Assembly: GCF_000425565.1 (NCBI RefSeq)
Contig: NZ_AUDR01000013.1
Location: 62,001-126,000, forward strand
Source: Tepidiphilus margaritifer DSM 15129
Lineage (GTDB): Bacteria; Pseudomonadota; Gammaproteobacteria; Burkholderiales; Rhodocyclaceae
DNA: 64,000 nucleotides
Direction: 5' to 3'
Below the pieces are notes generated by a model. The model saw nothing but the letters and a program-made list of their open reading frames with translations. It did no database searches and had not been told where the DNA came from. Each line of letters opens with the position of its first letter. Position 1 is the stretch's first letter. The position numbers and the translations under genes are program-made. Positions 57,204 to 64,000 of the stretch are shown in pieces.

Positions 57204-57847
57204 CGGCCGGCGGCGTGGTCGCGCTGGACCAGCATCTTGATGAGGGCGAGCTTGCCGTGGAAGAAGTGGTCCGCCCCGGGGATGACGACGACGGGCCGCG
57301 TCTGTGGGCGGGCCCAGTCGAGGACGCGCGCGAGCGGGGCGATGTCGTCGTGCTCGCCGTGGATCAGCAGCGCGGGCAACGCCTCGGGAAGCGTGGGGGT
57401 GTCGTACTGCTTGCCGCTGCCCAGCGCGAGGCCATGCGGCAGACCCACGAGCGTGAGGTGGCGCGGCGGGTCGGGTAGCCGTCCGACGACGCGGGTCTGC
57501 ACGTAGGCACCGAAAGAAAAGCCCGCGAGCGCAAGTTCGCCCTCGCCCCAACGCCCGCGCGCCCAAGCCAGCAGCGCCAGCATGTCTTCCGTTTCGCCTT
57601 CGCCGTGGTCGTGCCGGCCGGCGCTTTGCCCGACGCCGCGAAAGTTGGGCCGCAGTGCGGCGTAGCCGAGTTCGGCGTAGGCGCGCGCGAGGGTGTAGGT
57701 GACCTTGTTGGTGTTGGCTCCGCCGAAGAGCGGGTGGGGATGGCACACGAGCGCCACGCCGCGTGGCGCGGCGGGCAGGTCGGCGAGCACTTCGATCGTG
57801 CCGGCCGGGCCGGGGACGAGCAGGGTCTCGATGCGGATGCGGGTCAT
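57200..57847 (-). CDS. Alpha/beta hydrolase (CocE/YqiA-like, acyl hydrolase)
   Basis: 215 residues. [18 protein letters not shown] (about 31-48) is the typical oxyanion region of this cytoplasmic hydrolase group. The nucleophile Ser is in [10 protein letters not shown] (about 105-114), Asp in [11 protein letters not shown] (about 160-170), His in PGADHFFHG (about 189-197). Substrate unknown. In operon with pagL, a ferredoxin and the NodIJ-type transporter. Confidence 0.83.
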   Translation of the reverse strand: MTRIRIETLLVPGPAGTIEVLADLPAAPRGVALVCHPHPLFGGANTNKVTYTLARAYAELGYAALRPNFRGVGQSAGRHDHGEGETEDMLALLAWARGRWGEGELALAGFSFGAYVQTRVVGRLPDPPRHLTLVGLPHGLALGSGKQYDTPTLPEALPALLIHGEHDDIAPLARVLDWARPQTRPVVVIPGADHFFHGKLALIKMLVQRDHAAGR

Positions 57848-57849
57848 GG

Positions 57850-58164
57850 TCAATCGGGCAGTCGCAAGCGCTCGACGGGGCGGCCACCGACGAGATGCTC
57901 GTCGATGATCTCGTCGATGTCGGCCTCGTCGAGGTAGGTGTACCACACGCCTTCGGGGTAGACGACCAGCACCGGCCCTTCGTCGCAGCGTCCGAGGCAG
58001 CCGGCCTTGTTGATGCGGATGCCGCCCTTGCCCTTCATGCCCAGCGCCTCGATGCGGGCCTTGGCGTGCGCGAGCAGGGCGCTCGCGCCATGGTCTTCGC
58101 AGCAGGCCTCGCCCGCCGGGCGCTGGTTGCAGCAGAAGAAGACGTGGTGGCGGTAGTAGGTCAT
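57850..58164 (-). CDS. Thioredoxin-like [2Fe-2S] ferredoxin
   Basis: 104 residues. Cysteines occur in [16 protein letters not shown] and [12 protein letters not shown], the spacing of thioredoxin-fold 2Fe-2S ferredoxins (NuoE-like/Shethna type). [20 protein letters not shown] is the usual C-terminal block. Its partner is unknown. It sits 2 nt from both neighbours, pagL and the alpha/beta hydrolase gene. Confidence 0.85.
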   Translation of the reverse strand: MTYYRHHVFFCCNQRPAGEACCEDHGASALLAHAKARIEALGMKGKGGIRINKAGCLGRCDEGPVLVVYPEGVWYTYLDEADIDEIIDEHLVGGRPVERLRLPD

Positions 58165-58166
58165 CG

Positions 58167-58691
58167 TCAGAATTTTACTTCGAGCACGACGTTGTGTAGG
58201 TCGAGCCCGTCGTTGTTGCTGGCGATGCCGGCGTTGGAGTAGTGCGTGTAGCGGTAGCCGATGGACCAGGTCTGGTCGATCGCCAGGCCGAAGCCGACGT
58301 GTTCGGTGAACTGGAAGGCGCTGCCCAGATCCTTGTCACCGAGGTGGGTGTCGGTGAGGCCGGCGCCGCCCAGGCCGAGATCGAGGTAAGGACGAACGGC
58401 GCCGAGGCCGCGTTCGAAGCGAAAGCGGACCAAGGCTCCGAGTTCCCCCGTATTGTCATTGGTATGACGCCGATTGCCGGTGTAGTGGAGATAAGAGGCT
58501 TCGACTTCCGGAGAGAGTGAGGCATGCCAGCCACCCCAGACGTCACTCCAGAAGGGTTTGAATCGGTAGGAGAGGCCATAGCGGTCGATGTCGCTTTCGT
58601 GACCGTAGAAAGCAGTCATCGCATTCTTGTCCTGCGCGAGGACGGGCAGGCTCAGGCAGGCGGCAACGAGCGCCGGGACGAGGCGTTTCAT
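58167..58691 (-). CDS. PagL-type lipid A 3-O-deacylase (acyloxyacyl hydrolase)
   Basis: 174 residues. Signal peptide MKRLVPALVAACLSLPVLA, then an eight-stranded outer-membrane barrel with C-terminal Phe (VVLEVKF). The catalytic His-Ser pair is in YRYTHYSNAGI (about residues 147-157). Twelve residues after that Ser, where the triad Glu is expected (NDGIE in PagL), the sequence has NDGLD, so Asp may replace Glu. It removes the 3-O acyl chain of lipid A. First gene of the five-gene operon. Confidence 0.82.
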   Translation of the reverse strand: MKRLVPALVAACLSLPVLAQDKNAMTAFYGHESDIDRYGLSYRFKPFWSDVWGGWHASLSPEVEASYLHYTGNRRHTNDNTGELGALVRFRFERGLGAVRPYLDLGLGGAGLTDTHLGDKDLGSAFQFTEHVGFGLAIDQTWSIGYRYTHYSNAGIASNNDGLDLHNVVLEVKF

Positions 58692-58981
58692 CGGGTGCTC
58701 CCAAGGTGGTCGTTATGGTACGAAATCATACGCCGAAACGCTCCGGGCCGTATCCACGGGCGAGTTCGCGGGCGTCGGGTTCGGCGAGCAGCAAGGCGAC
58801 GAAGTCGGATAGAGTTCAGTATAGTCCGTCCGCGTCAGGGAAACGCCGAATGATTCGCTGCGCGGGCGAATTGCTGCGTTGCGCGGTGCTCGATCCCTCG
58901 CCTATCTACTCGATATGTCTCGGTCGCTGCGCTACCTTCCGCCTTGCGTTTCATCCCGCTCGCTCATTTCTTCAGCGTCTC
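58692..58981. other. 290-bp intergenic region upstream of pagL with a coding-like remnant
   Basis: On the minus strand a frame of 30 codons (58726-58815) reads SDFVALLLAEPDARELARGY then GPERFGV and stop, with the high third-position GC of real genes. It has no ATG or ribosome-binding site (only TTG at 58792-58794). A TATACT at 58818-58823 lies just upstream on the same strand. It could be a decayed gene end or a leader peptide. The rest shows nothing recognisable. Confidence 0.35.
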
Positions 58982-59737
58982 CTAGAGGGCGAGGCTGCGT
59001 CCGCCGTCGACGGCGAGGATCTGGCCGGTGACGTAGGGGGCGTCTTCCAGAAGGAAGCGCACGGCGCGGGCGATGTCGCCGGGTTCTCCCAGGCGCTGCA
59101 GCGGGATCTGGGCAAGGATGCGCTCGCGCTCGGCGGGCGGGTATTGATCGTCTTCCGGCCACAGGATGGCGCCGGGGGCGATGCCATTGACGCGCACCGC
59201 CGGGGCGAGTTCGACGGCGAGCGCCCGGGTGAGTCCGGCGAGCGCCGCCTTGGCGGCGGTGTAGACGGGGTAGCGCGGTAGCGGCCGCTCGGCGTGGATG
59301 TCGACGACATTGACCACGGCACCGCGCCGGCGCGCGAGTTCGGGCGCGGCGGCCTGGGTGAGGAAGAAGGGGGCGCGGGCGTTGGTGCCGAGCAGGTCTT
59401 CCCACTGCCCGGGGGTGACGTCGGGAAGCGGGGTAGGATAGAAGCTGGAGGCGTTGTTGACCAGCGCGTCGAGCCGACCGAAGCGCTCGAGTACGGCGGC
59501 GACGAGCAAGGAGGCAGCCGCCGGGTCGGCGAGCTCGGCGGTGAAGGCGGCGGCGCTGCCGGGGCGTTCGGCGGTAAGCTCCGTGGCGAGCCGCTCGGCG
59601 GCCGTGGCCGAGGTGCGATAATGCAGCGCGACGTTCCAGCCGTGTGCGTGCAGATGGCGGGCGATGGCCGCACCGATGCGCCGGGCGGCGCCGGTGACGA
59701 GGACGACGGGGCGGTGCTCGGAGGGCGAGGAGGTCAT
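58982..59737 (-). CDS. Pteridine reductase (PTR1/FolM-like SDR)
   Basis: 251 residues. TGAARRIGAAIARHL (about 15-29) has the TGxxxRIG form and Arg typical of pteridine reductases. HYRTSATAAERLA, LVNNASSFYPTPL (about 90-102), an Asp in VVDIHAERPL and YTAAKAALAG with the catalytic Tyr/Lys follow. It would reduce dihydrobiopterin or dihydromonapterin/folate with NADPH. Divergent from the MidA gene; the two ATGs at 59735-59738 overlap if the long MidA start is used. Confidence 0.85.
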   Translation of the reverse strand: MTSSPSEHRPVVLVTGAARRIGAAIARHLHAHGWNVALHYRTSATAAERLATELTAERPGSAAAFTAELADPAAASLLVAAVLERFGRLDALVNNASSFYPTPLPDVTPGQWEDLLGTNARAPFFLTQAAAPELARRRGAVVNVVDIHAERPLPRYPVYTAAKAALAGLTRALAVELAPAVRVNGIAPGAILWPEDDQYPPAERERILAQIPLQRLGEPGDIARAVRFLLEDAPYVTGQILAVDGGRSLAL

Positions 59738-59792
59738 GGCTTCGTCCGACGGGCAAAGATCGGACTATGGTAGCGTGAAACGGGGGGTTTCA

Positions 59793-60944
59793 GTGTTCGA
59801 ACGGGAACGGACGACGAGGGGGGTGCCGGCACCCGAACCGGAGGTGGTGGCGGCGAGTGAGACCTTGCGCGCGCGCATCGTGGCGCGCATCAGGGAGGCC
59901 GGCGGCTGGGTGCCGTTCGCCGATTACATGCGCTGGGCGCTCTACGAGCCGGATCTGGGCTATTACAGCGGTGGGGCGACGAAGTTCGGCCCGGCGGGGG
60001 ATTTCATCACCGCACCGGAGATCACGCCGCTCTTCGGGGCGACGCTCGCCGATGCGATCGCGCCGGTGTTGCGGCAGACGGGGGGCATCGTGCTCGAAGC
60101 CGGGGCGGGCACCGGTTTGCTCGCAGCCGACGTGCTGCGCCGGCTCGCCGAGCTCGGGACGCTGCCCGAGCGTTACGCCATCCTGGAAGTGTCGGGGTCG
60201 CTGCGGGCTCGCCAGCAGGAGACGATCGCGGCGCAGGCGGGGGAGCTCGCCGAACGCGTGGTCTGGCTCGAGGCCGTGCCCGACTCCTTTCGCGGGGTGC
60301 TGCTCGCCAACGAAGTGCTCGATGTGTTGCCGGTGCATCTGGTGGGTACGGCCGAAGGGGAGGTGTTCGAGCGCGGCGTGACGGTGCGCGACGGGGCGCT
60401 CGCCTGGGAGGATCGCCCGCCGACGCCGGCGGCGCTCGCCGGGCTGGAGGGGATCGAGTTGCCCCATTTGGAAGGGCGGGAGTACCTGACGGAAGCCCAC
60501 CCGGTGGCACGCGCCTGGGTGGGGACTCTCGCCCGTGCGCTGCAGGCGGGGATGCTGCTCTTGATCGACTACGGCTATCCGCGGCAGACGTATTACGTGC
60601 CGTGGCGCTGGCGCGGCACGCTGCAGTGCTATTTCCGCCACCGGGTGGTGGAGGATCCACTATGGCTGCCGGGGGCGATGGACATCACCAGTTTCGTCGA
60701 TTTCACCACGGTGGCCGAGGCAGCCGAGGCCGAGGGGCTGGAAACGCTGGCCTTCATGAACCAGGCGGGATTTTTGCTGGCCAACGGTATCCTGCAGCGG
60801 CTGGAGGAACGCGCCGAGCCGGGAAGCCTCGCGTACCTCAAGGCGGCGCGCGCCTTGCAGCGGCTCATCATGCCGCACGAGATGGGAGAGCTCTTCAAGG
60901 TGATCGCGCTGGGGCGGGGGATCGAGCCGCCCGCGTGGGAGTGA
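59793..60944 (+). CDS. MidA/NDUFAF7-like SAM-dependent methyltransferase
   Basis: About 383 residues. WVPFADYMRWALYEPDLGYY followed by SGGATKFGPAGDFITAPEI is the family hallmark. The SAM loop is LEAGAGTGLLAADVL (about 93-107). LLANEVLDVLPVHLV and LIDYGYPRQTYY follow. NDUFAF7 methylates an Arg of complex I in mitochondria; the bacterial role is unclear. I chose GTG 59793 (GGGGGG before it) because the ATG at 59736, though behind GAGGAGG, lies inside the divergent pteridine reductase gene. Confidence 0.8.
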   Translation: MFERERTTRGVPAPEPEVVAASETLRARIVARIREAGGWVPFADYMRWALYEPDLGYYSGGATKFGPAGDFITAPEITPLFGATLADAIAPVLRQTGGIVLEAGAGTGLLAADVLRRLAELGTLPERYAILEVSGSLRARQQETIAAQAGELAERVVWLEAVPDSFRGVLLANEVLDVLPVHLVGTAEGEVFERGVTVRDGALAWEDRPPTPAALAGLEGIELPHLEGREYLTEAHPVARAWVGTLARALQAGMLLLIDYGYPRQTYYVPWRWRGTLQCYFRHRVVEDPLWLPGAMDITSFVDFTTVAEAAEAEGLETLAFMNQAGFLLANGILQRLEERAEPGSLAYLKAARALQRLIMPHEMGELFKVIALGRGIEPPAWE

Positions 60945-60948
60945 GGGC

Positions 60949-61746
60949 TCAGGCGGCTTGGGCGGCCGGCTGTAGCACCTGGGCGATGGCCTGCGCGGCG
61001 CGTTCCCAGCCCGGCTCCAGCATGAGGGTGTGGCCGAAATCGGGCAGGATGCGGGCGGTGGTGTCGTAGAAACGCGCCGTGGTCTCTACCTGGTCGGGCG
61101 GGATGATCTTGTCGTGTTCGGCGCCGAAGACATGGACCGGGGCAGGATGCTGCCTGGTTCGATCGATGCGCGAAAACCCCATCATGTCCCAGATGGCCCG
61201 CAGCGATTCCGGTCCGCTCGCGGCCAGATAACGGGCGAGATCGGGCTCCGGTGGCAGATGGTGGAAGAGGGCCTCGACCAGGCTGCGGTGGGGTTTGCGC
61301 TTGCCGGTCATGAAGAGGTTCATCTCGAGCAGCGCCAAGGGCGAGCTCACCAACATGTGCAGGAGCGATCCGGCAAGCCCCGTGGGCGGCACCGAACACA
61401 GCAGTACGAGCGCAGGGAAAGGGTGACGCTCGAGCGCTTTCTGGGCGACGAAACCGCCCATGGAGTGGCCGATGAGGATGGGCTCGGCAGGCAGTCGTTC
61501 CTGGGCTCGCAGCACGTCGTCGACGTAGTCGTCGATGGAGAGCGTGTCGCGCGGGCGATCGGTGCGTGAGCCGCCGTGGCCGCGCAGCGACAGCGCCCAG
61601 GCGTCGTAGCCTTGGGCGGCGAACCAGGGCAGGAAGTGCTCCTGCCAGCACCAGGCGCCGACGTAGGCGCCGTGCAGGAAGAGGAGCGGCGGAGCGTCGA
61701 GCGGGTGAGTGGGGGCTTCGTGCAGCAGTTCGAGGCAATCGGTCAT
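60949..61746 (-). CDS. Alpha/beta hydrolase
   Basis: 265 residues. Oxyanion HGAYVGAWCWQEHFLP (about 25-40), nucleophile Ser in LIGHSMGGFVAQKAL (about 97-111), Asp in VFGAEHDKIIP (about 210-220), His in PDFGHTLMLEPGWE (about 237-250). LRGHGGSRTDRP matches epoxide hydrolase/esterase groups. Substrate unknown. Convergent with the MidA gene across 4 bp. Confidence 0.83.
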   Translation of the reverse strand: MTDCLELLHEAPTHPLDAPPLLFLHGAYVGAWCWQEHFLPWFAAQGYDAWALSLRGHGGSRTDRPRDTLSIDDYVDDVLRAQERLPAEPILIGHSMGGFVAQKALERHPFPALVLLCSVPPTGLAGSLLHMLVSSPLALLEMNLFMTGKRKPHRSLVEALFHHLPPEPDLARYLAASGPESLRAIWDMMGFSRIDRTRQHPAPVHVFGAEHDKIIPPDQVETTARFYDTTARILPDFGHTLMLEPGWERAAQAIAQVLQPAAQAA

Positions 61747-61819
61747 CGGGAACTCGGTGGAGAAGGCTTCGGGTTTTCCCCGGCATCGGCATGCCAGAGC
61801 CGCTCATGATACTACGGGC

Positions 61820-63082
61820 TCAGGCGTCCTTCGTGGCGGGCGAAGATAAGGCGACGGAGCCGTTTTCCTTGCTTCGTTCGCGCGCCTTGACGGCGGCGAC
61901 GCGCGCCTCGTGCAACCTTGCCGGGATCTGGCTGCGCTCGGTGCAGGCGCGGGCGATCGCGCCGGCATCGACGCTTCTGGCCGCGTCCAGGGTATCGCGC
62001 CAGAGCTGCTCGACCGGTTCGTAGTCCATATCCAGTCCGGGACGGCCGAGGGCATCGCAGGCGCAGGCTTCGAGCAGGTGGAGGAAGCGTTCGGGGCGGC
62101 GCAGGGCGTCGCAGCGCTCGAGCACGCGCACGCGGGTGGCGGGGCGAAGGCGCGGTCCGCGGTGGATGAGCCCGTGCTCGCGCGCGGTGAGTACGGCGAG
62201 TTCCCGGCACTCGACGGGTGTGCGCAGCCGGGCGCAAATCGAGGGAACGAGGGCCGCGCCGCGGACTTCGTGGCCGTAGTGGTGCGGCCAGAGTTCCGGC
62301 GGCGTGCGCCCTTTGCCGACGTCGTGCAGCAGCACGGCGAAGCGGGCGGGCAGCGAGAGCGTGCGTTCCGCGGCCACGCGCAAGGCGGCGAGCACGTGGA
62401 TGCCTGTGTCGATCTCGGGGTGGTATTTCGGCGGCTGCGGCACGCCGAAGAGGGCATCGACTTCGGGCAGCAGGCGCGCGAGCGCCCCGCATTCCCGCAG
62501 CACCTCGATCATGCGATCGGGACGCGCCTCCATGAGGCCGCGGGCGAGTTCCTGCCAGACCCGTTCGGGCACGAGGTGATCGACCTCGCCTTCCTCCACC
62601 ATGCGCCGCATCAGCGCGAGCGTCTCGGGGGCCAGGGTGAATTCGGGCAAGCGGGCGCTGAAGCGCGCCACGCGCAGGATGCGCACCGGGTCTTCGGCAA
62701 ACGCCGGGCTGACGTGGCGCAGCACCTTGCGGCGCAGATCCTCGAGTCCGCCGTAGGGGTCGATGAGGCGCCCCGTTTCGTCGCGGGCCATGGCGTTGAT
62801 GGTGAGGTCGCGGCGCGCGAGGTCTTCTTCGAGGGTGACTTCGGGGCTGGTGTGGAAGGCGAAGCCGTGGTAGCCGCGCCCCGTCTTGCGCTCGGTGCGC
62901 GCGAGCGCGTATTCCTCTTTCGTCTCGGGGTGCAGGAAGACGGGGAAATCCTTGCCCACGGGCAGGAAGCCGCGCTCGAGCATTTCCTGGGGGGTGGCGC
63001 CGACTACGACCCAGTCGCGGTCGCTCACGGGCCGGCCGAGGAGTTCGTCGCGTACGGCTCCGCCGACGCAGTAGATTTTCAT
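61820..63082 (-). CDS. cca: CCA tRNA nucleotidyltransferase with HD domain
   Basis: 420 residues, adds or repairs the 3' CCA of tRNAs. Motif A is [20 protein letters not shown] (metal Asp pair), motif [12 protein letters not shown] (about 112-122), and the nucleotide-selecting [12 protein letters not shown] is near 150. An HD phosphohydrolase domain ([16 protein letters not shown], about 248-263) marks the E. coli-type enzyme. The start overlaps the NDUFA9-like stop by ATGA. Confidence 0.94.
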   Translation of the reverse strand: MKIYCVGGAVRDELLGRPVSDRDWVVVGATPQEMLERGFLPVGKDFPVFLHPETKEEYALARTERKTGRGYHGFAFHTSPEVTLEEDLARRDLTINAMARDETGRLIDPYGGLEDLRRKVLRHVSPAFAEDPVRILRVARFSARLPEFTLAPETLALMRRMVEEGEVDHLVPERVWQELARGLMEARPDRMIEVLRECGALARLLPEVDALFGVPQPPKYHPEIDTGIHVLAALRVAAERTLSLPARFAVLLHDVGKGRTPPELWPHHYGHEVRGAALVPSICARLRTPVECRELAVLTAREHGLIHRGPRLRPATRVRVLERCDALRRPERFLHLLEACACDALGRPGLDMDYEPVEQLWRDTLDAARSVDAGAIARACTERSQIPARLHEARVAAVKARERSKENGSVALSSPATKDA

Positions 63083-64000
63083 CCGTGTTGCATTCGCATG
63101 CGCCAGCGGACGTAGCGGCTGCGGAAGGTGTCGTTGGCGAGGTAAGCCGGCCCGATCGCTTCCATCGGCGTGGGTTCGAGTCCGAAGGGCAAGGGTTCGC
63201 CGTGGGCCACGCTGTCGATCGAGAGCGAGTCGAGCATGTCGCGCGTGAGCGGCGGGTTGGGCAGGAGGTGTTCGAGCAGCCACGCCTGCACGCGGGCGAG
63301 TCGCGGCGGGAGCGCCACCACGCGGCGCGGATGGCCGCTCGTGCGAGCGGCGTAGGCGACGATCTCGGCGAGCGTATAGACGGTGGGGCCGGCGAGCTCG
63401 TAGGTCTGCCCCACGGCCTTGGCGGTGGCGGCCGCGCGCAGGATGACCTCGACGACGTCGCCCACATAGACCGGCTGCAGCTTGGCCTGTGCCGCGCCGA
63501 TCGGCAGGATGGGGAAGAGTCGGGCGAGTGCGGCGAAGCGGTTGAGGAAGGAGTCGCCGGGGCCGAAGATGGCCGAGGGGCGCAGGATGGTCCAATCGAG
63601 CCCGTCACCGGCGGCGCGGATACGCGCTTCGCCGTCCGCCTTGGAGCGCAGGTATTGCGAAGGGGCGTCGGGCGCGGCGCCCAGGGCGCTCAGGTGGATG
63701 AGGCGGTGTACGTCCTGCGACTGGCAGGCTTCGGCGAGTTTTTGCGGCAGTTCGACGTGGGCGCGGGCAAACTCGGGGCCATAAGGACGTCCGGGGCGCG
63801 AGTGCAGGGTGCCGACGAGGTTGACCACCAGGCGCTTGCCGGCGCACAGGCGTTCGAGCGTTTTCGGGTCGTGCACGTCGGCTTCGATGATTTCGACCGT
63901 GGGTAGCAGCTTGAGGTCACGCGCATTCTGCAGGCGGCGCGTGGGCACGACGACGCGCCAGCCTTCGGTGACGAGCCGGTCGAGCAGGTGGCTGCCGACG
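63079..64000 (-). CDS. NDUFA9-like NAD(P)-binding protein (cut by window edge)
   Basis: At least 307 codons; the 5' end lies beyond the window. The frame runs open to base 64000 ([20 protein letters not shown]), so the start codon is not visible. Extended SDR fold: [33 protein letters not shown] with the Yxxx[30 protein letters not shown]. This matches the complex I NDUFA9/YlbE-like group, probably quinone- or envelope-related. Coupled to cca. Confidence 0.83.
   Translation of the reverse strand, partial: VGSHLLDRLVTEGWRVVVPTRRLQNARDLKLLPTVEIIEADVHDPKTLERLCAGKRLVVNLVGTLHSRPGRPYGPEFARAHVELPQKLAEACQSQDVHRLIHLSALGAAPDAPSQYLRSKADGEARIRAAGDGLDWTILRPSAIFGPGDSFLNRFAALARLFPILPIGAAQAKLQPVYVGDVVEVILRAAATAKAVGQTYELAGPTVYTLAEIVAYAARTSGHPRRVVALPPRLARVQAWLLEHLLPNPPLTRDMLDSLSIDSVAHGEPLPFGLEPTPMEAIGPAYLANDTFRSRYVRWRMRMQHG

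Noticed and set aside
58835-58954. 39-codon minus-strand frame starting MKRKAEGSAATETY
   Set aside because: Poor ribosome-binding site and codon usage unlike the neighbours; no family recognised.

Overview
The window is a GC-rich, densely coded piece of a Gram-negative chromosome. It carries heptose (LPS) genes, a Pil/Chp twitching-chemotaxis cluster of pilGHIJ-chpA type, tandem neisserial/burkholderial-type trimeric porins, an RpoH with its RpoH box and a fused isobutyryl-CoA mutase. This combination suggests a betaproteobacterium, perhaps near Hydrogenophilales or Rhodocyclales. That placement is inference from gene content; there is no rRNA in the window. I see no tRNA, rRNA, IS element, prophage or CRISPR array.

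Layout. 1-2114: inner-core heptose genes hldD, gmhA and hldA (cut by the left edge), then a YejM/PbgA-like membrane sulfatase-fold protein. 4298-10508: radical SAM protein, MntH, a small membrane protein, and a minus-strand operon (Zn alcohol dehydrogenase, SDR, 46-residue protein, flavodoxin-like). A histone-fold DUF1931 protein then faces a frameshifted metallophosphoesterase across back-to-back promoters. 11387-16505: Tat-exported molybdo-hydroxylase pair with a MocA-like cytidylyltransferase and a nitroreductase, then a CsgG-like/peptidoglycan-binding lipoprotein. 16520-23139: carbohydrate block with GH13, cytosolic GH5, glucokinase, asparaginase and an SbmA/YddA-like ABC protein whose ATPase motifs are all degenerate. 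23267-33108: Atm1-type exporter and the pilG-pilH-pilI-pilJ-chpA array.

33169-41647: thiE-hemL; a convergent operon of RNase II-like protein, tonB and aroE; a secreted protein joining a surface-adhesin-E-like domain to an apparently zinc-less alpha carbonic anhydrase; a DUF4124 protein; hicBA. 41728-47369 (minus): rpoH, thiD, thiC, recQ. 47630-51845: three tandem porins, each followed by its own terminator. 52183-55455: icmF behind a perfect 20-bp palindrome that overlaps its promoter. 55486-58691 (minus): pagL, 2Fe-2S ferredoxin, alpha/beta hydrolase, NodI/NodJ-type ABC pair. 58982-64000: pteridine reductase, MidA-type methyltransferase, alpha/beta hydrolase, cca, and an NDUFA9-like protein cut by the right edge.

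Many neighbours overlap by ATGA, so translational coupling is common. The observations most worth following are the pseudo-ATPase ABC transporter coupled to glucokinase and asparaginase, the pseudo-carbonic-anhydrase fusion, the icmF operator, and thiC/thiD/thiE genes with no room for a TPP riboswitch. All functional calls rest on motif recognition by eye; no database search was run.
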